A stretch of 13,232 nucleotides of DNA from CAZXPG01 sp964643145 (GCA_964643145.1 CAZXPG010000050.1:1-13232); one strand, 5' to 3'. Counted from the stretch's first letter, positions 1 through 6,431 are shown. Notes: generated by a model from the letters alone, not told the origin. A program made the numbers and translations.

Positions 1-237
1 CACTCGGCGTAACACTGGGCAACGTGCTCGGCACAAAGGTCGGGCTCACACTCGGTACAAAGCTTGGTGACGTGCTTGGTAGGAATGTCGGGCTCACACT
101 CGGCGTAACACTGGGCAACGTGCTCGGCACAAAGGTCGGGCTCACACTCGGCAGGAATGTGGGGGTGAGGCTAGGAGGAAGTGAGGGGTGTTTTGTGGGC
201 GCGAATGAGGGGGCAAGCGTTGGTGAATCTGTCGCCG
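1..237 (-). repeat. PSxxPTxx-coding tandem repeat, 48-bp period
   Basis: The core of 17 bases gtcgggctcacactcgg recurs exactly at 39-55, 87-103 and 135-151, a 48-bp period (16 residues, four 12-bp PSxx/PTxx subunits). A higher-order copy is also visible: bases 1-55 and 97-151 are identical over 55 bp, a 96-bp offset. Units degenerate from about 152 to 237, nearest the lectin domain. On the minus strand they encode tetrads such as PSVSPTFVPS and PSTLPSVTPS. Such Pro/Ser/Thr tetrads usually form extended, possibly glycosylated stalks. The array continues past the window edge, so copy number is unknown. Confidence 0.9.
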
Positions 238-931
238 TACCGTAATACACACCCGGATTAGTGCTGGCAACATCTAAGGGATCGGTAATGATAAGATCTC
301 CTCCACTCCCCTTATTCACCGCAAAGCCATCACCTACGCCATTGAGATAAAGGATAGGCGCAGTGCCTGTAGCCAGGCTGCCATCTGCTCCCAGGTAAAC
401 AGGCTGTCCATCTTTAATAAATTTTTCCCTGTTGGCCTGAATGGAAAAATCAAGATATTGGCCAGGGGCGAAGTAGAGTTCGGACATTCCACCAATCCAC
501 CTCTCTACAACACTAGGGTTCATGGCAATTTGCCAGGCATTCTGGGTATAGTCTATGATATCGTTGTTAGCGGTTTGTGTAACTTTATCACTTACCCCAT
601 TAACATATATATGTACAGAAGAAGTGGTTAAATCCCAACTGGCAAGAAGGTGTTGCCATGTTGTTGACACTGTGTAGGAGGAACTAGTGTATATATCGAG
701 TATAGTTGCGCTAGCAGTGTTAATACCGGTAATTTGAAATTTATTATTTGAGTTTCTTCTAATCCTAAAACGTGGGGTAGCATTCGATAGTATGCTCAAG
801 TTACTGCCGTCGCCACCATCAATACGAAACCATCCGCTAAATATTCCTTTCTTGCTATCAGTATTCCCTAAAAAGTCAGAAATTTTGACCAGATGATCAT
901 TGGTGCCATCGAATCTTACGGCATTAACCAT
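1..931 (-). CDS. LamG-like lectin protein with Pro/Ser/Thr repeats (partial, C-terminus beyond window)
   Basis: The minus-strand frame is open from an ATG at 931 to the left edge, giving about 310 residues with no stop seen. An in-frame TGA lies 21 nt upstream of the ATG, and the leader GGGAGAAAGGAA offers ribosome-binding sequence, so this start is well supported. Residues 1 to about 215 read as a concanavalin A-like (LamG) jelly roll: MVNAVRFDGTNDHL at the start, a WQHLLASWD strand, VHIYVNGV, and ERWIGGMSELYFAPG. The later stretch VYLGADGSLATGTAPILYL resembles, from memory, LamG domains of phage tail and related structural proteins. From about residue 231 the chain becomes PSxxPTxx repeats. 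There is no signal peptide at this start. Likely a carbohydrate-binding surface or tail-fibre-like protein; the ligand is unknown. It is unrelated to aroQ, which lies 180 bp upstream on the same strand. Confidence 0.8.
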   Translation of the reverse strand, partial: MVNAVRFDGTNDHLVKISDFLGNTDSKKGIFSGWFRIDGGDGSNLSILSNATPRFRIRRNSNNKFQITGINTASATILDIYTSSSYTVSTTWQHLLASWDLTTSSVHIYVNGVSDKVTQTANNDIIDYTQNAWQIAMNPSVVERWIGGMSELYFAPGQYLDFSIQANREKFIKDGQPVYLGADGSLATGTAPILYLNGVGDGFAVNKGSGGDLIITDPLDVASTNPGVYYGTATDSPTLAPSFAPTKHPSLPPSLTPTFLPSVSPTFVPSTLPSVTPSVSPTFLPSTSPSFVPSVSPTFVPSTLPSVTPS

Positions 932-967
932 TTCCTTTCTCCCTATGTGTCACCAATAGCAAGGCAA

Positions 968-1009
968 GGGCGTGGGGGGATGTTGTGGGGGGGAGAGTCA
1001 GGGGGGGGG
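968..1009 (+). other. G-run cluster fitting a G-quadruplex motif
   Basis: Four runs of G on the plus strand at 968-970 (3), 974-979 (6), 987-993 (7) and 1001-1009 (9) are separated by loops of 3, 7 and 7 nt. This satisfies the usual G3+N1-7 pattern. The cluster sits 37 to 78 bp upstream of the lectin gene start, in its leader, on the template strand for that gene. A G9 run is also a candidate slippage tract. Folding and variability are not shown by the sequence alone. Confidence 0.55.
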
Positions 1010-1036
1010 TATAGGAATACATGGAACGACACTCAA
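1008..1036 (-). promoter_or_regulatory. Candidate sigma70 promoter for the lectin gene
   Basis: On the minus strand TTGAGT (1036-1031) is followed after 17 nt by TATACC (1013-1008). The -35 box matches well and the -10 box matches four of six positions. The -10 box runs straight into the C9 run (complement of 1001-1009), so a transcript from here would start in or next to a homopolymer. The call is by eye and tentative. Confidence 0.35.
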
Positions 1037-1111
1037 CATAATATTGTGCATTTGAGGCCATCATACCGTTTTTTGCAGAAAATTCCTATCAAATAATGAA
1101 TAAATTTTAAC

Positions 1112-1549
1112 TTATGCCATAATGGCGGCAACTGCCTGCACGGCCAACGCATAACCTGTTGCGCCCAGCCCACAGATAACCCCCTGGGCAGCAAGTGATA
1201 CATAGGAATGATGACGAAATGCCTCACGTTTAAAAATATTGGATATATGCACCTCTATCACCGGCATATCCAGCGCAAGCAGCGCATCCATAATAGCAAT
1301 GGAACTATGCGTATAGGCACCCGGATTGATGATCAGGCCAACCACCGTGCCATGCGCTTCCTGTATCCAGGTGACAATCTCGCCTTCGGTGTTGCTCTGG
1401 CGGAAATCGACATCCAGCCCGAAACGCCCTGCCTCTTCCTCGCATAATGCCGCAATATCAGCAAGCGTGCCATAGCCGTAAATATCCGGCTGACGCGTGC
1501 CCAGCATATTGAGGTTAGGGCCGTTGATAATCAGGATCGTATTGCGCAT
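1112..1549 (-). CDS. aroQ: 3-dehydroquinate dehydratase, type II
   Basis: Type II dehydroquinase interconverts 3-dehydroquinate and 3-dehydroshikimate in the shikimate pathway; it is cytosolic and usually a dodecamer. The family hallmarks are all present: INGPNLNMLGTR near the N-terminus with the flexible lid loop (catalytic Arg in GTRQP), the downstream Tyr in DIYGYGTL, NPGAYTHSSIAIMDAL, and the substrate-binding segment PVIEVHISNIFKREAFRHHS with the catalytic His in EVHIS. At 145 residues it has normal family length. I chose the ATG at 1549, with CGGAA about 8 nt upstream; a GTG two codons earlier (1555) is possible. It is divergent from thiS with 75 bp between starts. The accB/accC genes that often follow aroQ are absent; the next gene on the strand is the lectin gene. 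Confidence 0.97.
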   Translation of the reverse strand: MRNTILIINGPNLNMLGTRQPDIYGYGTLADIAALCEEEAGRFGLDVDFRQSNTEGEIVTWIQEAHGTVVGLIINPGAYTHSSIAIMDALLALDMPVIEVHISNIFKREAFRHHSYVSLAAQGVICGLGATGYALAVQAVAAIMA

Positions 1550-1564
1550 TATCACATTCCGTTA

Positions 1565-1593
1565 TTGACTATAGACACGAACAATACCATAGA
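1565..1593 (+). promoter_or_regulatory. Weak candidate promoter for the thiS-thiG run
   Basis: TTGACT at 1565-1570 is a good -35 match, followed after 17 nt by CATAGA (1588-1593), a poor -10 match. It lies in the only gap upstream of the plus-strand run, between the divergent aroQ and thiS starts, so a promoter is expected here. No THI-box-like structure could be recognised in a gap of only 75 bp. Confidence 0.22.
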
Positions 1594-1624
1594 TAAGGTG
1601 AAAAAGTCGATCAAAAAGGTGCCT

Positions 1625-1837
1625 ATGTACACAATTATTCTCAATGGTGAAAAAACCTCCTTCTCCAACGCACTCTCTATTGAAGCGATGCTGGTGCAGC
1701 TTTCTCTTGATCCGCGTAAAATCGCCGTGGAACAGAATATGGCCATTATCCCCCATTCTACCTATGCCAGCACAATGATTAGCGAGGGGGATGTGATTGA
1801 AATTGTGCATTTCATTGGTGGGGGTTTATATGCATAA
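1625..1837 (+). CDS. thiS: Sulfur carrier protein ThiS
   Basis: ThiS is the ubiquitin-fold sulfur carrier of thiamine biosynthesis. Its C-terminal Gly-Gly is adenylated by ThiF and converted to a thiocarboxylate that donates sulfur to ThiG. The ATG at 1625 is preceded by AAAAAGGTG and gives 70 residues, normal for ThiS. A TTG-initiated extension from 1565 lacks family resemblance. The fold signature is typical: MYTIILNGEKTSF at the start, RKIAVEQNMAIIPHS in the middle, and GDVIEIVHFIGGG near the end. Oddly, three further residues (LYA) follow the GGG before the TAA, whereas the active form normally ends in GG. The end overlaps the start of thiG by 8 bp. No thiF, thiO or thiE is present in the window. 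Confidence 0.93.
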   Translation: MYTIILNGEKTSFSNALSIEAMLVQLSLDPRKIAVEQNMAIIPHSTYASTMISEGDVIEIVHFIGGGLYA

Positions 1838-2603
1838 CGACAGGTTACTATTAGGTGGCAGGGAATTCTCCTCCCGTATTCTGGTAGGTACGGGGAAATA
1901 TAAGGATTTTGCTGAAACACGCGCCGCGATCGAGGCTTCTGGTGCTGAAATTGTCACCGTGGCGGTGCGCCGTGTCAATCTTACAGCGGGCCAGGGCGAA
2001 ATGCTGCAAGATTATATCGACCCAAAACGCTACACCTACCTTCCCAATACGGCAGGCTGCTATACCGCTGAAGACGCAGTGCGCACCCTCAGGCTGGCAC
2101 GGGCAGCAGGGGGCTGGAAGCTGGTGAAGCTGGAAGTGATTGGCGATAGGAAAACACTCTATCCTAATATGATTGAAACCCTGAAAGCCGCCGAAATTCT
2201 GGTGAAAGACGGGTTTGATGTGATGGCCTATACCACCGATGACCCTATCCTGGTGAAACGCTTAGAAGATATGGGATGTTGTGCGCTGATGCCGCTTGCC
2301 GCCCCGATTGGCTCCGGGCTTGGCATTCAGAACCCACTTAATATTCGGTTGATTGTTGAACAATCTAAGGTGCCGGTGCTGGTGGATGCCGGTGTTGGTA
2401 CAGCATCCGATGCTGCCATCGCTATGGAACTGGGCTGTGATGGGGTGCTGATGAATACTGCCATTGCTGAAGCGCGTGAGCCGGTGCGGATGGCGCATGC
2501 CATGCGCTTGGCGGTGGAAGCCGGACGGCAGGCATTCCTGGCCGGGCGGATGCCGCGCCGCACCTATGCCAGTGCTTCTTCCCCTGAACTGGGCATGGTA
2601 TAA
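1830..2603 (+). CDS. thiG: Thiazole synthase ThiG
   Basis: ThiG is a cytosolic TIM-barrel enzyme that condenses 1-deoxy-D-xylulose 5-phosphate, dehydroglycine and ThiS-thiocarboxylate sulfur into the thiazole phosphate of thiamine. It has 257 residues, the normal length. Visible motifs are LLLGGREFSSRILVGTGKY, TVAVRRVN, the Schiff-base lysine in VKLEVIGD (about K100), TLYPN, MPLAAPIGSGLGIQNP, VPVLVDAGVGTASDAA and DGVLMNTAIAEA. The ATG at 1830 overlaps the thiS stop (ATGCATAA), with a GGGGG run as a possible ribosome-binding site. An upstream in-frame start at 1797 would lie inside thiS and is unlikely. Its TAA overlaps the next ATG by one base, suggesting translational coupling to the glycosyltransferase gene. 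Confidence 0.97.
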   Translation: MHNDRLLLGGREFSSRILVGTGKYKDFAETRAAIEASGAEIVTVAVRRVNLTAGQGEMLQDYIDPKRYTYLPNTAGCYTAEDAVRTLRLARAAGGWKLVKLEVIGDRKTLYPNMIETLKAAEILVKDGFDVMAYTTDDPILVKRLEDMGCCALMPLAAPIGSGLGIQNPLNIRLIVEQSKVPVLVDAGVGTASDAAIAMELGCDGVLMNTAIAEAREPVRMAHAMRLAVEAGRQAFLAGRMPRRTYASASSPELGMV

Positions 2604-4039
2604 TGGCACGGCTTGCGGCATATGCGCCATTCCTTCTGGCACTATGCCTGACCTCGGCCCGTGTGGTGATGCTCTTCACCAGCGGCCATAATCTTTACGC
2701 TGATGAAGCGCAATATTATGAATGGTCACGCCACTTAGGCTGGGGCTACTATTCCAAACCTCCTATGGTGGCCTGGCTGATCGCCCTCACCACCCAGTTT
2801 TGTGGCCAGACAGAACCATGCATCCGCCTTGCCTCGCCGCTCCTTCACCTTGCAACAAGCCTACTACTGTTCCTTAGCACTAAACTGCTGTATAACCGCA
2901 GGGTTGCCCTGTGGGCGATGCTGGTTTACCTTACGTTGCCAGCAGTAAGCCTTTCCTCACAGCTTATCTCGACCGACCCGCCACTGCTGTTTTTCTGGAG
3001 CCTCAGCCTGTTTTTTTTCATGAAAGCCCTACACACCGATAGATGGTGTTGGTGGATCGCAGCAGGATGTGCGGCAGGGTTGGGGATGCTCAGCAAATAT
3101 ACGATGCTGTTATTTCTGCCCTCTGCGCTGCTGTTCCTATGCTTCACGCCCCGTTACCGTAAAAGCCTCTATTCTGCCAAATTCTGGTTGGCAGCAATCA
3201 TCACGCTTCTGTTTTATAGCCCGAATATCTACTGGAACTATTTGCATGGTTTTGTCAGCTACCATCATACCCAGGATATCAGCCGCTTAGATAAACCCCT
3301 ATTCCATCCATGGGAACTATTGTCGTTCCTGTTCGCACAGGCAGCCGTGTTTGGCCCGCTATTATGGGCGGTGTTACTGGTGATCATCGCCCGTATCCGG
3401 CAAGAATGGAAGAACGACACTTCCCGGCTGCTCTTATCGTTCATTCTGCCGCTTCTTACCCTCATCACCTTGCTTGCGCTGCTCTCAAAGGCAGAAGCCA
3501 ACTGGGCGGCCCCCGTCTATAGCACTGCCTGCATTCTGGTGGTGGCAACTCTATTCCGCTGGCAGAAGCCTTGGCTGGTTTATAGCAGCGTGGCACTGCA
3601 TTTGTTACTGATACTGGCTTTTTCCCTCTATACACCACCAAACAGCAGCTATAGATGGGATCTTAGCTACCGCCTGAAGGGCTGGCAGGAGATGGGGCAG
3701 CACGTGATACAGCTTTCCCGCCGCTATCCCACTGCGGTGCTGCTATTTGATGACCGCAAAACCATGGCAGAAATGCTCTATTATGGCGGGAAGGCGGCAG
3801 AGAATGCCCGCAAATGGAACGTGGATGCCCGTATTGAAGACCATTACGACTTAACGCGTGATGCTAAAGAAATACCAAAAGGCACGCATTTTCTCTTTAT
3901 CAGCAAGCTGAATACCGTTACTATCATGCCTGGGTATTTTAGCCACATACACAGGCTGGAGGATATTGCCATTCCGCTCTATCCCGATTACAAGCTGCAT
4001 TACCGCGTATATTATCTTGAAGGGTTCAAAGGCTATTAA
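2603..4039 (+). CDS. ArnT/PMT-like lipid-linked glycosyltransferase (GT-C fold)
   Basis: This 478-residue multi-pass membrane protein resembles the GT83/PMT_2 family, which moves a sugar from a polyprenyl-phosphate carrier onto lipid A or another envelope acceptor on the periplasmic side. The first loop carries the GT-C metal-binding acid pair in YADEAQYYEW (D34, E35) and the downstream GYYSKPPMVAW, typical of ArnT-like enzymes. About ten or more hydrophobic segments follow (for example residues 80-95, 125-142, 155-180 and 195-212), and roughly 125 C-terminal residues are hydrophilic, as in ArnT. It starts in the TAATG overlap with thiG and is followed after 2 nt by the PAP2 gene. The sugar and acceptor cannot be told from sequence; the arnBCAD genes for aminoarabinose are not in the window, so arnT itself is not claimed. 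Confidence 0.87.
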   Translation: MARLAAYAPFLLALCLTSARVVMLFTSGHNLYADEAQYYEWSRHLGWGYYSKPPMVAWLIALTTQFCGQTEPCIRLASPLLHLATSLLLFLSTKLLYNRRVALWAMLVYLTLPAVSLSSQLISTDPPLLFFWSLSLFFFMKALHTDRWCWWIAAGCAAGLGMLSKYTMLLFLPSALLFLCFTPRYRKSLYSAKFWLAAIITLLFYSPNIYWNYLHGFVSYHHTQDISRLDKPLFHPWELLSFLFAQAAVFGPLLWAVLLVIIARIRQEWKNDTSRLLLSFILPLLTLITLLALLSKAEANWAAPVYSTACILVVATLFRWQKPWLVYSSVALHLLLILAFSLYTPPNSSYRWDLSYRLKGWQEMGQHVIQLSRRYPTAVLLFDDRKTMAEMLYYGGKAAENARKWNVDARIEDHYDLTRDAKEIPKGTHFLFISKLNTVTIMPGYFSHIHRLEDIAIPLYPDYKLHYRVYYLEGFKGY

Positions 4040-4041
4040 TA

Positions 4042-4704
4042 ATGTTTACCTATACTACCACACTTATCATGCTGGTTTCCGGTGTGTTTTTCTACCATTT
4101 TCCGCAAGTAGATTTAGCCGCCGCTAGTTGGTTCTATAGCCCAGTACAAGGGTTCTTCCTCAAGCACAATCCCCTCATACTCTTGCTCTATAAAAGCGTG
4201 CCGGTGATGGTACGGTTTTTCGCAGTTACCGGCCTGGTGCTGCTGGCTACCGTGTATATTCGCAAGAAACCGATAGGCATGTTTGGTAAGCGAGAGCTTT
4301 ATTTCCTGCTGCTAGCACTCATCATTGGCCCAGGCTTGCTTGTTAACGGTGTGTTCAAAGAACATTTTGGCCGGGCGCGGCCTGCCCAGATCGCTGAATT
4401 TGGCGGCAGCAAGCACTTTACCCCTGCTTTTGTGATTGCTGATCAATGTGAAAGCAACTGCTCCTTTGTGTCCGGCCATGCAGCCGTAGGGTTTTACTTT
4501 GTCGCCTTTGCTTTGCTTGCTAGGAACTATAGAAAACTACTGATTGCACTCTCTCTACTTCCTGGTGTTGCTATTGGCGTTGCCCGCATGGCGCAAGGCG
4601 GACATTTCCTGAGTGATGTAGTATTTGCTGGTCTTTTCACGATTCTGTCATCATACATCCTCTACCTAGTGATATTTACAAGAGAATTACAACCAGAGCG
4701 ATAA
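4042..4704 (+). CDS. PAP2-family membrane phosphatase
   Basis: A 220-residue integral membrane protein with the three-part phosphatidate phosphatase signature: K106-x6-R113P114 (KEHFGRARP), S144-G145-H146 in FVSGHAA, and R182-x5-H188-x3-D192 in ARMAQGGHFLSD. Motif 2 has Val where PSGH is usual. H146 and H188 are the expected catalytic histidines. About six hydrophobic segments fit the family fold, with the active site facing the periplasm. Members dephosphorylate undecaprenyl pyrophosphate, lipid A (LpxE/LpxF type) or phosphatidylglycerol phosphate; the substrate cannot be chosen here. It lies 2 nt after the glycosyltransferase (TAATAATG), so a joint role in lipid A modification or polyprenyl carrier recycling is a reasonable inference. 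Confidence 0.9.
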   Translation: MFTYTTTLIMLVSGVFFYHFPQVDLAAASWFYSPVQGFFLKHNPLILLLYKSVPVMVRFFAVTGLVLLATVYIRKKPIGMFGKRELYFLLLALIIGPGLLVNGVFKEHFGRARPAQIAEFGGSKHFTPAFVIADQCESNCSFVSGHAAVGFYFVAFALLARNYRKLLIALSLLPGVAIGVARMAQGGHFLSDVVFAGLFTILSSYILYLVIFTRELQPER

Positions 4705-4785
4705 TGTGACTCTCATCCCTTTTCTAGGGAATACATAACATTCTGTTATATAGATATAAAAATTATATAAAAATTTTTAAAATAC

Positions 4786-4816
4786 AACTATATTTCCAAA
4801 TGGAAATCATATAGTT
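4786..4816. promoter_or_regulatory. Interrupted inverted repeat, possible operator
   Basis: ATTTCCA (4792-4798) and TGGAAAT (4801-4807) form perfect 7-bp arms around AA. After a 3-nt bulge (CAT) the symmetry continues with AACTAT (4786-4791) pairing with ATAGTT (4811-4816), giving 13 complementary pairs. It lies about 33 bp upstream of the candidate -35 box of the fimbria operon, where an activator site would be expected. It has no T-tract, so it is unlikely to be a terminator. Confidence 0.45.
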
Positions 4817-4848
4817 ATGTTCTATTGCAATCGTTTTCAGTTGCATTT

Positions 4849-4878
4849 TTGACTACTAACTCATATTGAGTATATATT
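4849..4878 (+). promoter_or_regulatory. Candidate sigma70 promoter of the fimbria operon
   Basis: TTGACT (4849-4854) is followed by TATATA at 4871-4876 (16-nt spacer) or TATATT at 4873-4878 (18 nt). The spacer contains a small perfect inverted repeat, ACTCA-TAT-TGAGT (4859-4871), in the position where a repressor would block RNA polymerase. The leader then runs to a strong ribosome-binding site, GGGGGAG, just before the ATG at 4925. Confidence 0.5.
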
Positions 4879-4924
4879 TTAAGAGGTTGTTCATTCTATT
4901 ATAACAATAATAAAAGGGGGAGAA

Positions 4925-5449
4925 ATGAAAAAAAACCGAATAACCCTGCTGCTGGCAGGATGTTGCGCTATAGTTGCCACGCATAACGCTTATGCGTTAA
5001 CAGAAACCATGTCCGCGTCTGTTACATTCATTGCACCACTGGCTATCAGTTCTGTTACCAGCCCCAGCTTTGGCAAGCTTTCCGCCGATGTAGATTCCAC
5101 CGTTTATACGCTGGGCACGGATGGCTCGGTGCGTGTTGCCTCTGGCCCTGGCTCTGCTCTAGGCGGCTCACCTGCTGCTGGCAGCATGACAATCAGTGGC
5201 TCTTCTACTCAAACCATCGACATCAGCTCCGGCAACCTGATGAGTGATGGCGGCATCGAACCTTCTGCTGTTATGTGTAAATATGGAAGTGGTAGCGAAG
5301 TTTCCTGCAACGATACTTCACTCAACACGGCCAGTGCTCCTGGAGGCGGCACGGTGCTAAAGGTGGGGCTTACCGTTACCACCACCGGTGCTGAAGCCGA
5401 TGGCGACACTGCCGAACCAGGGTTTGATATTACCGTGGTCTATAATTAA
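4925..5449 (+). CDS. DUF4402-like major pilin subunit candidate
   Basis: A 174-residue exported protein, probably a structural pilin of the chaperone-usher system that follows. The signal peptide is MKKNR plus a hydrophobic stretch, with likely cleavage after AYA (residue 24). The stretch LAGC at residues 10-13 resembles a lipobox, but the AYA site fits a pilin better. The mature part is rich in Ser, Thr, Gly and Ala and predicts as beta-strands, with SFGKLSADVDSTV early and the terminal strand GFDITVVYN, the DUF4402 ending style. C118 and C128 (C-x9-C) can form a disulfide and have an exact counterpart in the next gene. It is first in the operon and has the strongest ribosome-binding site, GGGGGAG, which suits the most abundant subunit. 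It could also be a spore coat U-like subunit. Confidence 0.8.
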   Translation: MKKNRITLLLAGCCAIVATHNAYALTETMSASVTFIAPLAISSVTSPSFGKLSADVDSTVYTLGTDGSVRVASGPGSALGGSPAAGSMTISGSSTQTIDISSGNLMSDGGIEPSAVMCKYGSGSEVSCNDTSLNTASAPGGGTVLKVGLTVTTTGAEADGDTAEPGFDITVVYN

Positions 5450-5473
5450 CCTTAATACTTTAACCATTTCTTA

Positions 5474-5487
5474 TACGCTATACGCTA
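5474..5487 (+). repeat. Two tandem copies of TACGCTA between pilin genes
   Basis: The 75-bp gap 5450-5524 between the first two pilin genes contains TACGCTA twice in tandem (5474-5480 and 5481-5487). No hairpin with a T-tract is seen, so readthrough from the first pilin gene is expected. The repeat may be incidental. Confidence 0.4.
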
Positions 5488-5524
5488 TCCTTGAAACATA
5501 CACTAACCAACAAGTGGGGCTTGT

Positions 5525-5953
5525 ATGTTTCAATTCTGGACGGCGTATCGTTATATAGTTTTGACACTACTACTGGCATTGCACGGGGAAGCCTGGGCAG
5601 TGACAGTTGGAATGCAGGCAGGCATCAGCTTTGTAACACCGGCAACATTAGCGGTGAAAACGATGCCTGTCGCTACGATGGACACACAGAAGGAGAACAG
5701 TGCCAGCGTGGTGACAGTTACCGGAATGGCAGACCAGGTTGCCGGTATCCAAGCAAGGAGTGGGGTGGCGGGGCAAATAGCTATCATGTGTACATATGGG
5801 GGAGCGAGTACCGTGAACTGTAACGATTCTCGCTTGGCGGCATTGCCTGTTTCGGCAACAGGCACGGCACTTTATGTGGCATCACCACCAACAGCAGCAC
5901 AACCAGAAAGCCAGCGTATTCCGACCTTTGAGATAATGATAGTGTATAATTGA
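5525..5953 (+). CDS. Second pilin-like protein, paralog of the first
   Basis: A 142-residue protein with a hydrophobic N-terminal export segment (IVLTLLLALHGEAWA, likely cleavage after AWA at residue 25). The ATG at 5525 has GGGG about 6 nt upstream. Paralogy with the preceding pilin is clear in the segment MCTYGGASTVNCND (C89, C99, again C-x9-C) against MCKYGSGSEVSCND there, and in the closing FEIMIVYN against FDITVVYN. It is shorter because the Gly/Ser-rich middle of the first pilin is reduced. A minor or adaptor pilin is the likeliest role; tip location cannot be told. It is seven bases upstream of the next gene. Confidence 0.75.
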   Translation: MFQFWTAYRYIVLTLLLALHGEAWAVTVGMQAGISFVTPATLAVKTMPVATMDTQKENSASVVTVTGMADQVAGIQARSGVAGQIAIMCTYGGASTVNCNDSRLAALPVSATGTALYVASPPTAAQPESQRIPTFEIMIVYN

Positions 5954-5960
5954 CAGCAAT

Positions 5961-6431
5961 ATGTATAGAACATTTAAACTATTGTTTCTATTAAATATTT
6001 ACTTCTACGCATTGCCAGTAGGTGCCGTGGTGACTATAAGGGAGGTAAGTACGCTTTCCTTTGGGATGCTGGAAATTCCGGCATCGGGCAGCACTGTCAT
6101 TACCATTGATTATGACAGTGGCCTAACAAGCGGCACGGCCACGCTGGTGCATAATAGCACAAGCCGGGGGCAATATCTGTTAAGCAGTGACATGGCTTCC
6201 GAAACCGTCACGCTTGACATCCAGAATATCAGCACCGGCGCTTCCAGCCTGAGGCTGGAGAACTTCAAGGGGCGGTATAATGGACAGGTGATTGACCATT
6301 TCCCAACATCAGCACTTTCCGTGCCACAGTCAGGAGCACTGCTGAACCTGGGAGCAAGCCTCACTTTCAGTAGCGCGCTTAGTGAGCAATCTTATCCGAT
6401 AAATTTTGATATTGTAGTGAATTATGAATAA
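5961..6431 (+). CDS. Third pilin-like protein (DUF4402 style), cysteine-free
   Basis: A 156-residue protein with a signal peptide (hydrophobic residues 6-20, likely cleavage after VGA at residue 22). The mature part opens with a short strand and SFGMLEIPASGSTVITID, then continues as alternating strands ending SYPINFDIVVNYE, which parallels the terminal strands of the two upstream pilins. Unlike them it has no cysteine, so it lacks the C-x9-C loop and probably plays a distinct part, for example initiating or terminating subunit. No clear ribosome-binding site precedes the ATG, so translation may be coupled to the stop 7 nt upstream. Its stop overlaps the chaperone start by 8 bp. Confidence 0.75.
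   Translation: MYRTFKLLFLLNIYFYALPVGAVVTIREVSTLSFGMLEIPASGSTVITIDYDSGLTSGTATLVHNSTSRGQYLLSSDMASETVTLDIQNISTGASSLRLENFKGRYNGQVIDHFPTSALSVPQSGALLNLGASLTFSSALSEQSYPINFDIVVNYE

Noticed and set aside
24..245. Plus-strand 73-codon frame of LGTKVGLTLG-type repeats
   Set aside because: It is the antisense shadow of the minus-strand PSxxPTxx repeat coding region, which is continuous with a recognisable lectin domain.
1..245. CRISPR array
   Set aside because: The repeats are contiguous coding tetrads with a 12/48-bp period, without unique spacers.
893..1096. Plus-strand 67-codon frame across the G-rich region
   Set aside because: It has no recognisable motif, overlaps the lectin gene start and its promoter region, and its composition is dictated by G runs.
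1565..1624. TTG-started extension of thiS
   Set aside because: The extra 20 residues are lysine-rich and unlike ThiS, whereas the ATG at 1625 has AAGGTG upstream and gives the normal length.
4717..4735. Possible terminator TCCCT...AGGGA after the PAP2 gene
   Set aside because: The stem is only five pairs and no T-tract follows.
5491..5823. Plus-strand frame of 110 codons overlapping the second pilin gene
   Set aside because: The overlapping frame 5525-5953 has a signal peptide and the C-x9-C block shared with the first pilin; this one has neither.
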